Assembly: GCA_029215795.1 (NCBI GenBank) | Contig: JARDYH010000005.1 | Location: 10,386,001 to 10,450,000, forward strand | Source: Anniella stebbinsi | Lineage: Eukaryota; Chordata; Lepidosauria; Squamata; Anniellidae | Direction: 5' to 3' | DNA length: 64,000 bases | Part shown: positions 46,707 to 57,848 of the stretch, in pieces | Layout: every line of letters begins with the position of its first letter | How positions within the stretch are numbered: the stretch's first letter is position 1 | The notes under the pieces: model-generated | What the model saw: the letters and a program-made list of their open reading frames with translations, nothing else | The model's database searches: none | What the model was told of the DNA's origin: nothing | Translations under genes and position numbers: made by a program

Positions 46707-47464
46707 CCGTGGCCTTAGCTGAGCCAAGCTATGCCCCATCTGCAATATGGACCTAGTAATGCAGACCTGCCTTACAGGGTTGCTGTAAGGATTACAAGGT
46801 AATACACATGCGAAGCATCTTGAACACTATAATGCTTATTAGTATTATCTCTCTTTTCTGGCTCATGGCGTTTTTTCTAGATGAACATGACAGGCTTTGA
46901 CAAGTCATGCTGTCTTTTACGGATTCAGAAATTTCCTGACTATTGAACATATTTTAAGTATGACTTCTTTCTGGATGTTGGTGTGGATGTATTTTGGTAG
47001 GCCCGGTTTCTGAAGGTTTTCTGTAAAAAAATTTGATATGATGCTGGTGACTGATGTGACTATCTGAATAATTGTAACTTTTTCCTGTTGCCATAGTTCT
47101 TTAACTTCCATAGCCATTATTATTAATATTGTTGTTATTATCATCATCATCATCATCATCATCATCTCTCTTTTCTCGCTCGTGGCAGTTTTTCTAGAAG
47201 GACATGATGGGCTTTGCCAAGTCATGCTGTCTTTTACTGATTCACAAATTTCCTGACGTATTATTATTTTCCAGAGTCAACAAAGGGGGTGGGCTGTTCC
47301 CTTCGTGTCTTCCTTGTGAACCACTCCATAAGCCAGGCTGGGAAACCTATAGCCCTCCAGATGTTGTTGAACTCTACAGCATAAGAAAGAACATCCTAAA
47401 AGTTTCAATATTTAGGTCAATGCTAAATGTGGTGTTTTTTTTCATCCCCAGTTGTCAGGCTACC
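46707..47464. other. Upstream intergenic; (ATC)n at about 47105-47166
   Basis: Two related segments, at about 46858-46950 and 47165-47260, share TCTCTTTTCTGGCTCATGGC / TCTCTTTTCTCGCTCGTGGC, a 'TTTTTCTAGA..GACATGA.GGCTTTG' block and GTCATGCTGTCTTTTAC. They form a direct duplication around an ATC microsatellite. No gene was recognised. Confidence 0.55.
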
Positions 47465-47570
47465 CTTTCTACAGTGCAGATAACACCAAGGGCCCATCTA
47501 ATCCAGCACGCTGCTCACACAGCGGCCAACCAGTTGTTGACCAGGAACCCACAAGCAGTGCAACTGATAA
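47465..47570 (-). mobile_element. CR1-like LINE 3' UTR fragment
   Basis: The + strand carries ACCAAGGGCCCATCTAATCC, AGCACGCTGCTCACACAGCG and GACCAGGAACCCACAAGCAG. It is interrupted at its right by the hAT element at 47571. Confidence 0.75.
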
Positions 47571-47890
47571 TAGAGTGACCAGATAAAATCCAGGTCAGGG
47601 CTCATGTAACTTTAACAGTTGTAGAGAAAAGGGAATTTCAGCCAGTGTCATTTGTATGCAGTTAGTTCCTGGTGAAATTCCCTCTTCATCACAACACTTA
47701 AAGTTGCAGGGACCCTGCCTTCTTTTGTATATGGTCACTCTAGTATAGTGCCTGCACCTTTAACTGTTGTGATGAAGAGGGAATTTCACCAGGAACTAAT
47801 TGCATACAAATGACACTGGCTGAAATTCCCTTTTCTCTACAACTGTTAAAGTTACATGAGCCCTGACCTGGATTTTATCTGGTCAATCTA
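47571..47890. mobile_element. hAT-type foldback, TIR TAGAGTGACCAGATAAAATC, copy 3 (320 bp)
   Basis: Same length and structure as 10287-10606. The flanks ACTGATAA (47563-47570) and ACTGATAG (47891-47898) match at 7 of 8. It is inserted in a CR1 fragment. Confidence 0.9.
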
Positions 47891-47898
47891 ACTGATAG

Positions 47899-48753
47899 GG
47901 GCAGCAACTCCAGGCAGTGCAGGCCATCCTCCTGTGGGGTCTTCACCAGCTGGCTGCTGAGGCCTCTTCCCAGGCACCCAAATCATACATCCGTGCTTCC
48001 AGGAGAGTGGCCTCAACAAGACAGCATGAAATTGCATCCAGCCCAACAGTGTGTTTTTGCACGCGACAATAGCACAGCATTCCCCAATCTGGTGCACAAG
48101 CCCCACTTTCAAGAACTGGAAGTGGCTCAAACCTCATTGTGAGATATACCTCCCCATTCCCAGTTCCTCATTCATTTCTACCCACATTGGTTATTATCAG
48201 TATAGGGGCATCATGCAGGCTTGACTGTGACTTGTGCCCAAACAAGACAGACATGATTCTTTGCCAGGAGACCATGACAGTGATTGCCAACGTCAACAGG
48301 TGTTACTGCTGGCAGAGCAAAAAAAAAATGTACAAGATTAAATTTAGAAGTATTAAGGGTTGCCACCCACCCTCATGATTATTATGCTGATAATAGAGAC
48401 AAATGACCTGATTAACTGTTTCCATGTTTAAATCTGCTTTCCCCAACCAGGTGCCTTCTATTGGCTGTGCTTGGGGTGATGGGAGTTGTAGTCCAACACC
48501 TCTGGGTTGGGGAAGTCTTATTTCAATTTACAAAAAATGGGAGGGGGGGTCATTTGACCCCATAGAAGCAGAACTATTACAAAGTTAAGTGGCTGTTAAC
48601 TTATCAGCTGTGACTATTACTTTTCAGCTGATTTCAGAATTGGGAATGGGGTGCGGGGAATACCTGTCTTGCATTGAGCTGGACGTTGCAACTTTTAATA
48701 TTTTCCAGAGGGGTAGCCATGTTAGTTTATTGCAGCAAAACTATTGAAAGGAG
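47899..48753. other. Intergenic; MITE half at about 48438-48520
   Basis: At 48438-48520: CCCCAACCAGGTGCCTTCTA, then TGGGAGTTGTAGTCCAACAC and GGTTGGGGAAG. The rest has no recognised feature. Confidence 0.45.
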
Positions 48754-48826
48754 CAATCCTATGCATGTTTAGACAGAAAAAGCCCTACAATTCCCAGCAT
48801 TCCACATGCATAGGATTGCACCCTAA
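48754..48826. mobile_element. Short palindromic MITE related to 39624-39764
   Basis: GCAATCCTATGCATGTTTAG at the left and CACATGCATAGGATTGC at the right are inverted; the centre has AGCCCTACAATTCCCAGCAT. Confidence 0.75.
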
Positions 48827-49087
48827 GAGTCTTGAGACTAGTCTGAAAGTTCTCTCGAAATCTCATTTCTTTTGCAATTAGTTTAAAGCTCAACCTTATT
48901 TTTACTAGCCTACAAAGTCCATGTAGCGCAGGGGTAGCCAACATGCATCTAGAGTGGCCTTTGTTTCCCCCACTGTGCCACATACAGCTTCAAAAAAAAC
49001 CCCAGTGGTTATTGCTGAATTTCAGCAGTAAACAGTGACAGAGGCTAAAAACAGACACATTTAACTTGAAAACAAACTACATTTGTC

Positions 49088-49256
49088 TAGAGTAACCATA
49101 TGAAAAGGAGGACAGGACTCCTGTATCTTTAACAGTTTAGAGAAAAGGGAATTTCATCAGGTGTGATTTGTATGCTTGCAGCACCTGGCGAATTCCCTTT
49201 TATCACAACCATTAAAGCTGCAGGAGCCCTGCCCTCCTTTTCATATGGTCAGCCTA
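49088..49256. mobile_element. hAT-type short element, TIR TAGAGTAACCATATG, 169 bp
   Basis: Left end TAGAGTAACCATATGAAAAG, right end CTTTTCATATGGTCAGCCTA. Perfect 8-bp flanks CATTTGTC (49080-49087 and 49257-49264). The inner 'GGACTCCTGTATCTTTAACA' and 'TTAAAGCTGCAGGAGCCCTG' arms match 9749-10070. Confidence 0.92.
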
Positions 49257-49264
49257 CATTTGTC

Positions 49265-50068
49265 CCCTTTCTGTTTCTGTTGCAGTTTGCTGCTGAAATT
49301 TGGTGGCAATCCACAGATTTGTTTTAGCCACTGCCATGCCACTGAATCTTGGTGGTGCGGCGGCAGCAGCAGCACCAGGAGTGTGGCATCTGGGAGGAGG
49401 TCTGCGGGTGGAAATTGACTCCTGGACCCCTCCTGAATTGCTCATCCCTGATCTAGGACAACAATGTAGCTTCAGCAACAGATATTAATGGGCAGCAGGC
49501 AGGACAGCATGGAAGCAATGGATCCCAGCATCCAGCAATTGGAGGTAGACTGCTTCTAATTGTGGAGGTTCCACTTGCCTTGTCATGGCTAATACCCAGT
49601 GAAAGATGACCCTATCTTCCATGGCCATGATGTCTGGTCTAGAAGAGGAGTGACCTGGTAATCAATGAGCAGGACAGCCGAGAACTGCTAGGCCAGCCAC
49701 GGCCCTCCTTGGGAAAGGATGGAGAGGGAGAAAGAGTGTTTGTACAGTCAAGAAGAGAGACAGGTGTCTTGCAAGCCATGGACACTAGATGGCACATTTG
49801 CCTCAGCCACTCAGACAACATTAGACAAGACAAGCATGTGGATATATAGGCAGAGGATATAAATATAAGGATGATTGCAATGTCAGGTGATGATTCATAT
49901 GTGTAAATGGGCCACCATCATAGAATATAATTAATACCACAGATGTGACATTCAGGTTGGCTCCAGCAATTGTATTCAGACTTATGCAAAGAAGTTCCAA
50001 TTTGCTTTTTTGCAAATAGCCACAGGTAAACCTATCCTGTACGAATATTGTTTACTTCCATTTAAACC
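49265..50068. other. Intergenic, no recognised feature
   Basis: A short (GCA)n lies at about 49358-49375. No gene was recognised. Confidence 0.4.
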
Positions 50069-50180
50069 AGGACCCTCCAGATGTTTTTGCCTACAACCCC
50101 ATCATCCCTCACCATAGGTTATGCTGGCCAGGGCTCATGGGAGTTGTTGGCCAAAACATCTGGAGGACCACAAGTTGTCC
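50069..50180. mobile_element. Foldback MITE
   Basis: GACCCTCCAGATGTTTTTGC, CTACAACCCCATCATCCCTC, then GGGCTCATGGGAGTTGTTGG and AACATCTGGAGGACCAC. Confidence 0.8.
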
Positions 50181-50264
50181 ACCCATGAATTTAAAACTGA
50201 ACCATCTAAGTGACAGTGGCCACACCTTGTGTCAGCAAATTCCATCAGTGTATTTTCTTCATTC

Positions 50265-50400
50265 ATTCATTTCAAAGATTTATATACCACCCTTCAGCAA
50301 TACGTCCAGGGTGGTTTACAAAAACAAGGTCGAATACAAATATCAGATAAAAGCATATTATTCTTATTTTTAAAACACCCAAACAAACATAAAAACATCT
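50265..50400 (-). mobile_element. L2-like LINE tail, reverse orientation
   Basis: TCAAAGATTTATATACCACC followed by CTTCAGCAATACGTCCAGGG and TGGTTTACAAAAACAAGG is a reversed LINE tail. Confidence 0.6.
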
Positions 50401-50409
50401 GGGAATTAA

Positions 50410-50935
50410 AAGAAAGACACCTTAGCTTGGCAGCACCAACGTATTTTAACCTATAAAGCCTTACACGGCTTGGGACCACAATACCTGATGGAATGCCTTT
50501 CCCGACATGAACTTACCCGAACACTACGTTCAACATCTAAGGCCCTCCTCCGAGTGCCTCCTCCGAGGGAAGCTCGGAGGTCAGCAACAAGAGAGAGGGC
50601 CTTCTCTGTGGTGGCTCCCCAATTGTGGAATGATCTCCCTGACGAGGCCCGCCTGATGCCAACATTGTTATCTTTTCGGCGCCAGGTCAAGACTTTCCTC
50701 TTCTCTCAGGCATTTTGCAATATCTGAGGAGCCTGGGTTTGTTTTGTTTTGTTTTTTTGTAGCTTTTTGAAGTGTTGAAGTGGTTTTCAAATGTACAGAT
50801 TGTGTGTACATTGTATGTTTTTGCTGTTTTAATTTTTGTATATTGTTTTTAATTGTTTTTAATCCTATGTAAACCGCCCAGAGAGCTTCGGCTATGGGGC
50901 GGTATACAAATGTAATAAATAAATAAATAAATATG
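50410..50935 (+). mobile_element. L2-like LINE 3' end, best preserved in the window
   Basis: A + strand frame (about 50470-50727) reads 'GPQYLMECLSRHELTRTLRS', then 'RERAFSVVAPQLWNDLPDEA' and 'FRRQVKTFLFSQAF', a typical C-terminal LINE block. The 3' UTR ends CCGCCCAGAGAGCTTCGGCT, ATGGGGCGGTATACAAATG and (TAAA)n. Little damage is seen, so it is relatively young. Confidence 0.82.
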
Positions 50936-51599
50936 AGCTGTTGTGTGAAAGAGTTATTTATTTTGTCTGTCCTGAATCTCCTTCCATGAATTTCATGAGG
51001 TGATTCCTAAGTTCTGGTATCACTGTCACAGTGAAAGGGAAAAAAATCCACTCTGGCTACTTTCTCCACACGATTGGTGATTTTCATTTTGAACTGTTAA
51101 GTATGACAATGTATCATAGAACAAGCAGGGCCAGCCCAAAATATTTTGCTTCCTGAGGCAGAGCAGCAATTGGCCCCCATACATCCCTCAAGTCAAGGTG
51201 GAGAGTGCCCAAAGCTGGCCAAATTATTTTGGCACTTGAGGAAAAAAATCCCACAAGCGCCTCTTCCTGGCAGTAAAATATAAAATCCTACAAGTGCTCT
51301 TTCCTGGCAGGAAAATTACAACAACAACAAATTAAATAACTAACAATGTACTGCCCTTTCATGCCACTCAATACCAACTGCTTCACAGTGCCTAATGGCG
51401 CAGCATGTTCTTCCTGTCTCAGTATCTTTCTCTTCCTGGGGGACAGAGCAATTGAGAGGCAGATGCCAATTAGACATTATAAATATATTTTGAAAACAGA
51501 TAGGAAAGAGGTCTGTAGTCTAGTAGTGAAAATAAATTAGATTAAGCGGCTTGCTCTTGCTCTCTCTTTCTCTCTCACCAAGTCATGACAGAATCCACT
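50936..51599. other. Intergenic; degraded transposon pieces
   Basis: A CR1-like patch (TCCTGAATCTCCTTCCATGA) lies at about 50960-51060. A hAT-like end GCAGGGCCAGCCCAAAATAT lies at 51126. No gene was recognised. Confidence 0.4.
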
Positions 51600-51952
51600 C
51601 AGGGCCGTGCAGAGCTGGTAATATGCCAGATGGGAAGTGTGTGCCCCCCCCATTTCAAACTGCTCATTAAGTATTTTTTAATCAGTGGAACTGATTCAGT
51701 GCTAAATACATATATGAACTAGAACGATTTATAAAACAGGTAATGGGAAAAACTTTTATTCAAGAAGTAAGACATCACGTCTTCACATTCAGAATTTCAT
51801 GACGGGCGGCTTCTGCGCTGTTTCTGCAAGGCGGGCTCCTCACTTCTCGATGGGCCACTTATGCTACGGAAGCAGTAGCAAAAGCTACGGGGGGACCGCC
51901 TCGTCGGAGGGCCCCCTCAAAATTGTGGGCCCCTCCCCTCTGCATGGCCCTG
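51600..51952. mobile_element. hAT-type element, TIR CAGGGCCGTGCAGAG, 353 bp
   Basis: The ends CAGGGCCGTGCAGAGC and CCCTCTGCATGGCCCTG are inverted. The flanks AATCCACT (51592-51599) and AGTTCACT (51953-51960) match at 6 of 8, both differences being transitions. It has no transposase. Confidence 0.75.
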
Positions 51953-51960
51953 AGTTCACT

Positions 51961-52120
51961 TCTTTCTTTACCAGGTACCACTTTCAGCTCACCAGCCAAG
52001 TCTCAGGTTCGGAGCCTCCGGAGAACAGGGGAACGCCTCGAGGGCTGTTCATTCAATTGACATGAAATTCCATGTGGTTGCAGCAGAGGGACCCACATCC
52101 ATTCCCCATGTCGTGAGCTA

Positions 52121-52158
<38 letters not shown>

Positions 52159-54196
52159 GTCCCAGCAGGACCCTCCTGGATAGTTAAGAGATCATCCTAA
52201 AACAGATCACCCTGCCAAGAAGAGTTGCCACTGCATAGCCTCACCAGATGGTTTTGGAAATCTTTGGAAGGCAGTCAGGGGGAAACAGGAGCTAGAATTT
52301 GGCACGACCAAATACGTCCAGATGTAATTGGAGAACAATTTGGTATAGCTTCCGAATAACACAGAACTCTCATTTATGTATTGATTTAATGTATTTGTGA
52401 TACCATATACTTAAATCCAAAGCGGTTCCCTAAAATCTTGAACACAGTTCTTCATCTCTGGAAGCAATGGTGAGCAAGTCCCTCCTGTTCATATACTAAA
52501 ACACTACGACAATGGAAAGTACAAGGCAACTACCAACTAGAAGATTGGTATAAAGAAGTGTGGAATATTGCTATAAATGATAACAAACAATGTTAAAGTT
52601 AAAAGAGGGATATTAAAAAAAATGAATTTGGAGATATATGGGGAGTTTTTGTGGAATATGTATTAAAAAAGGGGAAGGGGTGTGCACCGTCAGGTGAATC
52701 TATGCAGTTTTGGAAGAATGATTAAAAATAAATATGGTATATAGAAATGAAGCTGGTCCCAGGAGGGTGGGGTGCACTAGTTAGGTGAATTATGTTAGTT
52801 TTGTATTGTAAGTTATATGATTTATGAGTGATATGTTAATGTGTTTTGTTTATGTTATTGTATAAAAATTAATAAAAAGTTATTAATAATAATAAAAAAA
52901 GAATTCCTCTAGTAGCTTCACATGGGGAATGCTGAGAGTTTTAGGGGGGGTTTTCTGTCTAAACATGCATAGGATTGAGTCCTAAATGACACCTGCTCTC
53001 CCCACTTGGTTTCATAGTACTGAAGGAAGATCGCTTCATAATTCTTAGTTTTGCCCTCTAAAAATATGGGAGGTGTGAATTGTAAACCTTTTCCATCCAT
53101 ATAGAGAAGTTTCAATTCTTCTCCAAGGCCTTCCAGATTGCTCTACCTCTTTAAACTATCAGGTATTGCAGAAAGCCTTGTGTTTAAAGTATTATGAGGA
53201 GTCAAATAGGAAAAGGAGAGAGAGAGAGAGATTTCGTTAAATTATGCTGTAGGCTGAAACTTGATCAGGAATGCATTAAGCCAGACAAGAGACCTACAGT
53301 ATTTAAACCCCATGCAGGGTGGCAAAGCCCTAAGAGATCAAGTGACACGTCCAAGGTCGTGCAAGAAATATATGCCAGAGCTACCCTTCCTACCTACCTC
53401 CATCATCTCTTCCATTCATTCCTTTTCCTAAAAAGCTCTGGAGTATTTTGTCTTGCTCCGTGCAGTCATCAGCAAGTCTGTGTGGGTCATTGCCAAATTT
53501 CCATGCCAAACCCAGATGGTCTATGGACCAACACCAAACCCCAGAAGGCTTTGTGTGAATTGCAACGGAAATTTCACCTTCTTCTGGGACAGCATGGAAA
53601 TCACACACTCTCCCCCCCCCCGCCCCACCATCCTTCACCAAACTTCTGCAACTGAATGGCTCGTCCCATTTGTTTTTCAGTAGAGGGAATGCGACTCACC
53701 ATCTGGTGACTTTTCCTCCATCTGGGATAGGTGGTAAGTAATGTGTCAGCTGAAAAACTCATGTCTTCAGACACAGACATGCACATATGCACACTATTCC
53801 ACAGAGGCCATGCTATTTTCCTTTACATAAAGGGAAACAACAAGATAGAATAGGATCTGAGGGCCTGAAGATGTTGGAGGCAGAGAGAGAAAGACTCTTG
53901 ACTCAAATAGAAGTCTGAGGGCAAGAGGAATCTTCTGGCCCTCGTGGGGGAAGAAATGGGATCCTATTGGGCCTCTCTCTTTCAAGGAGCAGCCCTTTTT
54001 GACTTATTATGTGATATATTTTATCTATACGACGCCGTCAATGTGTGTGAAATTTTAAATGGCCACGTAAGAGGTCCCGGCCACGTAAGAGGTCCCTGCC
54101 TCATGGAGCTTACAGTCTAATTCTGATGATAGAAGAGAGAACAGAAGAAGGGGATGGGAGAAACTAGAATAAAAAGAGTCCTCATTTGTATTAGAT
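51961..54196. other. Intergenic; (CTG)n at 52124-52157 and small fragments
   Basis: A pure CTG run lies at 52124-52157. A fragment of the palindromic family lies at about 52920-52985 (TCTGTCTAAACATGCATAGG). A GA run lies at 53214-53232. No gene-like frame was recognised. Confidence 0.45.
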
Positions 54197-54418
54197 ACAG
54201 TGAATTCGGACGACACAATAAGCAACTGGGGAGGGGGGGAAACAGTTGTATTGACTATTGTGTCGTCCGAATGCTGCCATAGTCAACTCAGTGCTGATCC
54301 TAATCCACACCACGGTTGATTATTTATGACCATGTTGTGTGGGGAGTACCCCCTAGATGAACAACTGTAAAGTTGACTATTACCCCACCATTGACTATCG
54401 TGTTGTCCGAATGTAGCC
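54197..54418. mobile_element. MITE, TIR (GGC)TGAATTCGGACGACAC, copy B
   Basis: It matches copies at 44035 and 63076 throughout (TAGTCAACTCAGTGCTGATC, CACCACGGTTGATTATTTAT). The left four bases are altered. The right end is TTGTCCGAATGTAGCC. Confidence 0.85.
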
Positions 54419-54419
54419 A

Positions 54420-54421
54420 GT

Positions 54422-54474
<53 letters not shown>
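54420..54474. repeat. (TG)n(AG)n microsatellite
   Basis: Pure TG then pure AG, directly abutting the right end of the MITE, as also at copy A. Confidence 0.97.
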
Positions 54475-54478
<4 letters not shown>

Positions 54479-54496
54479 TTCCCTGCATGGATGACG

Positions 54497-54522
54497 ATGA
54501 TGATGATGATGATGATGATGTA
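54497..54522. repeat. (GAT)n microsatellite
   Basis: A short GAT run. Confidence 0.9.
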
Positions 54523-54601
54523 GATGATTTTGATACACCATCTATAGATATGGCAGTTTACAAAGAAAAGGTTTTATAACGTTGAAATATTTATGGGACC
54601 T

Positions 54602-54606
<5 letters not shown>

Positions 54607-54640
<34 letters not shown>

Positions 54641-54850
54641 ATCCTGTCTTTTCCCCCCTCTTGCAACGAACCCAAGATGGCTTACATGGTCCTCCTCTCC
54701 ATTTTATCCTCACAACAGCCCTGTGAGGTAGATTAGACTGAGCGTCAGTGACCCGCCCAAAGTCGCCCAGTGAGCTTCATGGCCAAGTGGAGACTAGCAC
54801 CTGGAATCCCAGTCCAACATTCTCACTACTATACCACATTGGCTCTCAAC
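54607..54850 (-). mobile_element. tRNA-headed CORE/MIR-type SINE with (AT)n tail
   Basis: Reading the - strand: head AGCCAATGTGGTATAGTAGT, box B-like region near 54815, GGGCGACTTTGGGCGGGTCA, CTACCTCACAGGGCTGTTGT, GAGGATAAAATGGAGAGGAG, and an (AT)n tail at 54607-54640. A hAT foldback is inserted right at its 5' end (54851). Confidence 0.82.
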
Positions 54851-56176
54851 TAGGGATGTGCACTGGATCGGACCCGATCCACGATCCGAGTCCGGTCCAG
54901 TGGGAAATCGGATAAATTATCCGATTTCCGATCCCGCAGCTGGATCGGCCGATCCAATCCGAACCGGTCCGAAAAAGCTCCGAACCGGTTCGGCGGATCG
55001 GCGGGCGCCCACTGGCGCCCACCGCCGCTTCCATTGGCGGGCGCCAGCGGGCGCCCGCCGATGAAAGTGGACAGCGGGGGGGGGAGGAGGGGGGCACTTA
55101 CCTTCTCGGCCCGGTGGCTCCCGTCCGGCGCCGGCGCCTATTACTACTAGCAGGCTCCGCGGCCTGCTCTAGGGTGGCGCGCCGGGTGATGTCATCACCC
55201 GGCGCGCTACTCTAGAGCAGGCCGCGGAGCCTGCTGGAAGTAGTAGGCGCCGGCGCCGGACGGGAGCCGCCGGGCCGGAAAGGTAAGGAGGGGGTGCGTG
55301 GAGGGGAGGAGGGGGCGTGCGGAGGGGGGAGGGGGGAGGGGGGCCCTTACCTTTCCGGCCCGGCGGCTCCCGTCCGGCGCCGGCGCCTACTACTCCCAGC
55401 AGGCTCCGCGGCCTGCTCTAGGATGGCGCGCCGGGTGATGTCATCACCCGGCGCGCTACTCTAGAGCAGGCCGCGGAGCCTGCTGGAAGTAGTAGGCGCC
55501 GGCGCCGGACGGGAGCCGCCGGGCCGGAAAGGTAAGGAGGGGGTGCGTGGAGGGGAGGAGGGGGCGCGCGGAGGGGGGAGGGGGGAGGGGGGCCCTTACC
55601 TGCCCGGCCCGGCGGCTCCCGTCCGGCGCCGGCGCCTACTACTACCAGCAGGCTCCGCGGCCTGCTCCAGGGTGGCGCGCCGGGTGATGTCATCACCCGG
55701 CGCGCTACTCGAGAGTAGGCCGCGGAGCCCGCTGGTAGTAGCCGCCGGCGCCGGACGGGCCGAGAAGGTAAGCAGTGGCGGGGAAGGGGGCTTACCCCCC
55801 CCCCGGAGCCGTCCGTTTCTATCCGCTGGCGCCCGCGGGCGCCAGCGGATGGAAGCGGGCGGCCCCAGGGGGGGTAGGGAGCGCGGGGGAGGGGGTTTAC
55901 CTGCCGGGGCCGTCCACAGCGGACGGCCCCGGGGGGGGGGAGGGAGTTAGGCCCCCCCTTACCCACCCGCCGCCATTTTTTCCTCATAGACTTGCATTGC
56001 AATGCAAGTCTATGGGGAAAAAAATGGCGGCCGATCCAAAAATGTACGATTTTTGGGTCGGGATCGGACTCGATCCGGTCCGGGGGGCCTCCGATTTTGT
56101 CCGAACCGGTCCGGGACAAAATTGGAGGTCCCGATCCGGGTCCCGATCCGATCCGGGGGGTCCGTGCACACCCCTA
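54851..56176. mobile_element. hAT-type foldback, TIR TAGGGATGTGCAC, copy 2: 1326-bp GC-rich palindrome array
   Basis: The ends TAGGGATGTGCAC and GTGCACACCCCTA lie between perfect 8-bp CTCTCAAC copies (54843-54850 and 56177-56184). The outer 150 bp on each side are GATCCG-type words in inverted orientation. The core (about 55100-55770) is three tandem copies of a ~200-bp palindrome centred near 55190, 55440 and 55690, each centre reading GGGTGATGTCATCACCC. The arms contain GGCGCCGGCGCC and CCGCGGCCTGCTCTAG. Its open frames of up to 233 codons are by-products of GC-rich repetition. Confidence 0.88.
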
Positions 56177-56184
56177 CTCTCAAC

Positions 56185-57555
56185 TAAAAAGGATGAAAAG
56201 GTATGCAAGTGTTTGAAACCCCAGGTTGTAGCATCTGGGTGGGGCAGATTTGTGGATACCACCAGGTGGACAAGCTTCATGTTTGAGAGGGTCTTGGGCA
56301 AAGTATTCTGGTGGACCTCCTATTACGTTGATGGACCTCCTAAGGCTTGCCTGGTAGTGGCAGTGGTAGCAGCAGCAGCAGCAGTCTAAGGATGGCTGGA
56401 TGCCATTTTAATTTCCCACAATGCTCCAGAGCACCTGATGTGGTGTCACTCCTGAGCAATGGAGAAATTAAAATGGAGGCTCACAGACCCAGAGGCCCAA
56501 CGTGAAGAGCCCAGAGCAGGTGTCAGTTCTAGTGGTTCCACTAGGGCAAAGGCAGTTGCCCTAAGATGCCAAGTATTGGTCCAGCGTAGAACCCTCTGCA
56601 TCAGGAGGTGGAGCCCAGAATGGGGCCAGAGGAGCATCTTGAGAAAGAACCTACAGATTTTTGATGAATTTGGAGACAGAGGGTTGAGGTTCCCAGCCCA
56701 TGGATAGAGACCAGGTGGGTTTTTTGGAATGGGCCTGAGGACAGAGCCCAACCCAAACTCTGCCTGTTCAACTAAGGTGTACAGCTTTAAACAAATAGGT
56801 GAAAGGGTAGGAAGCTTTCCTCCCTGCTTTTTTGGCAATCGAAAGCAAAACAAACAAGCAGCCAGGCTATTTTTGTTTCTTGGTCAGTTGGCAACCATAT
56901 ATGAAAGGAGCCTATCCTATTCTCCAGTGGGTGGGAAGTGAGAGGATGTTCCTCTGTAGGGAGAGTCTCACATACACCCATCCCATGAGGGAGAAGATTC
57001 CCTAACCTAGGAATAGATAGTGAGGGACAGATCCTGCCCAGTTGGCATCCTTCCCTGGCATCATGTGCCTGAGCTTGGATTCCTTTTTTTAAAGTGATCT
57101 CTCCTGGGCAGGGTTAAGAGGCAAATCCTGTTTATTTCAGGAGGTTGGTGGCTTACACAGCAAGCTGGGGAAGCAAAGTGATTAGAGACATAAATTATCT
57201 CATACTGAAAGCCAAGCGGTGCTGGGCATGGGACCGGAGGAACCAGCAAGGCGTGTGTGTCTCCTTCCCACAACACACAGACAGACAGACACCCCCATAA
57301 TGCCTCCCACCTTGTGAGCAGACACAATCTTACAAAGGGACACAAGAGACGGTGCTCAAGATGACTTCGGGTGGATTACCTTCCTCTGATTACTAACTAG
57401 AACAGCAATGTGGTTCACAACGTTTGAAGGCAGCGTACAAGACACACAAAAAACAAAGTATACACGTAGCCAATAAATGAATATATCATGAAATACTATA
57501 AAACACTATGAAAATAGATCGCATCATTTATTTATTTTATTTCTACAGTTCTACA
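56185..57555. other. Intergenic, no recognised feature
   Basis: No coding motif and no recognisable repeat arms. Confidence 0.4.
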
Positions 57556-57640
57556 TTTGTTTGTTTGTTTGTTTGTTTGTTTGTTTGTTTGTTTGTTTGT
57601 TTGTTTGACTTCTATACCGCCCAATAGCTGAAGCTCTCTC
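57556..57640 (-). repeat. (GTTT)n and L2-like LINE tail
   Basis: A pure GTTT/TTTG run (57556-57607) is followed by ACTTCTATACCGCCCAATAG and CTGAAGCTCTCTCAGG, the complement of a LINE tail. The tetranucleotide run has therefore grown from the LINE's 3' repeat. Confidence 0.8.
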
Positions 57641-57848
57641 AGGTGTGGGTTTTGAGCTGGCTGTTGAAAGATTAAATTGAGTCCAGAACATCTGTATCAA
57701 ACTTAACTCTGATAAGTCAGCGCTCCAAAGGTGTATGTTCCAAACAAACAAATGGATCAACGATGGGGCTGTTTAAACCAAAGCCTCACATCGCTTCATA
57801 TCAAGTAGAGAGCAACCAGAATGGTCAGGGGAGGTGGGCCACCTACAC

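Noticed and set aside
50470..50727. 85-codon + strand frame as a gene
   Set aside because: It is the C-terminal residue of an L2-like LINE followed by its 3' tail.
54420..54640. CRISPR-like or satellite array
   Set aside because: Only simple TG, AG, GAT and AT runs are present; there is no repeat-spacer structure and the organism is a vertebrate.
55418..56389. Long open frames (up to 233 codons) in the GC-rich block
   Set aside because: Frames on both strands are open because of GC-rich tandem palindromes in a transposon; composition is Pro/Arg/Gly-rich and repeated.
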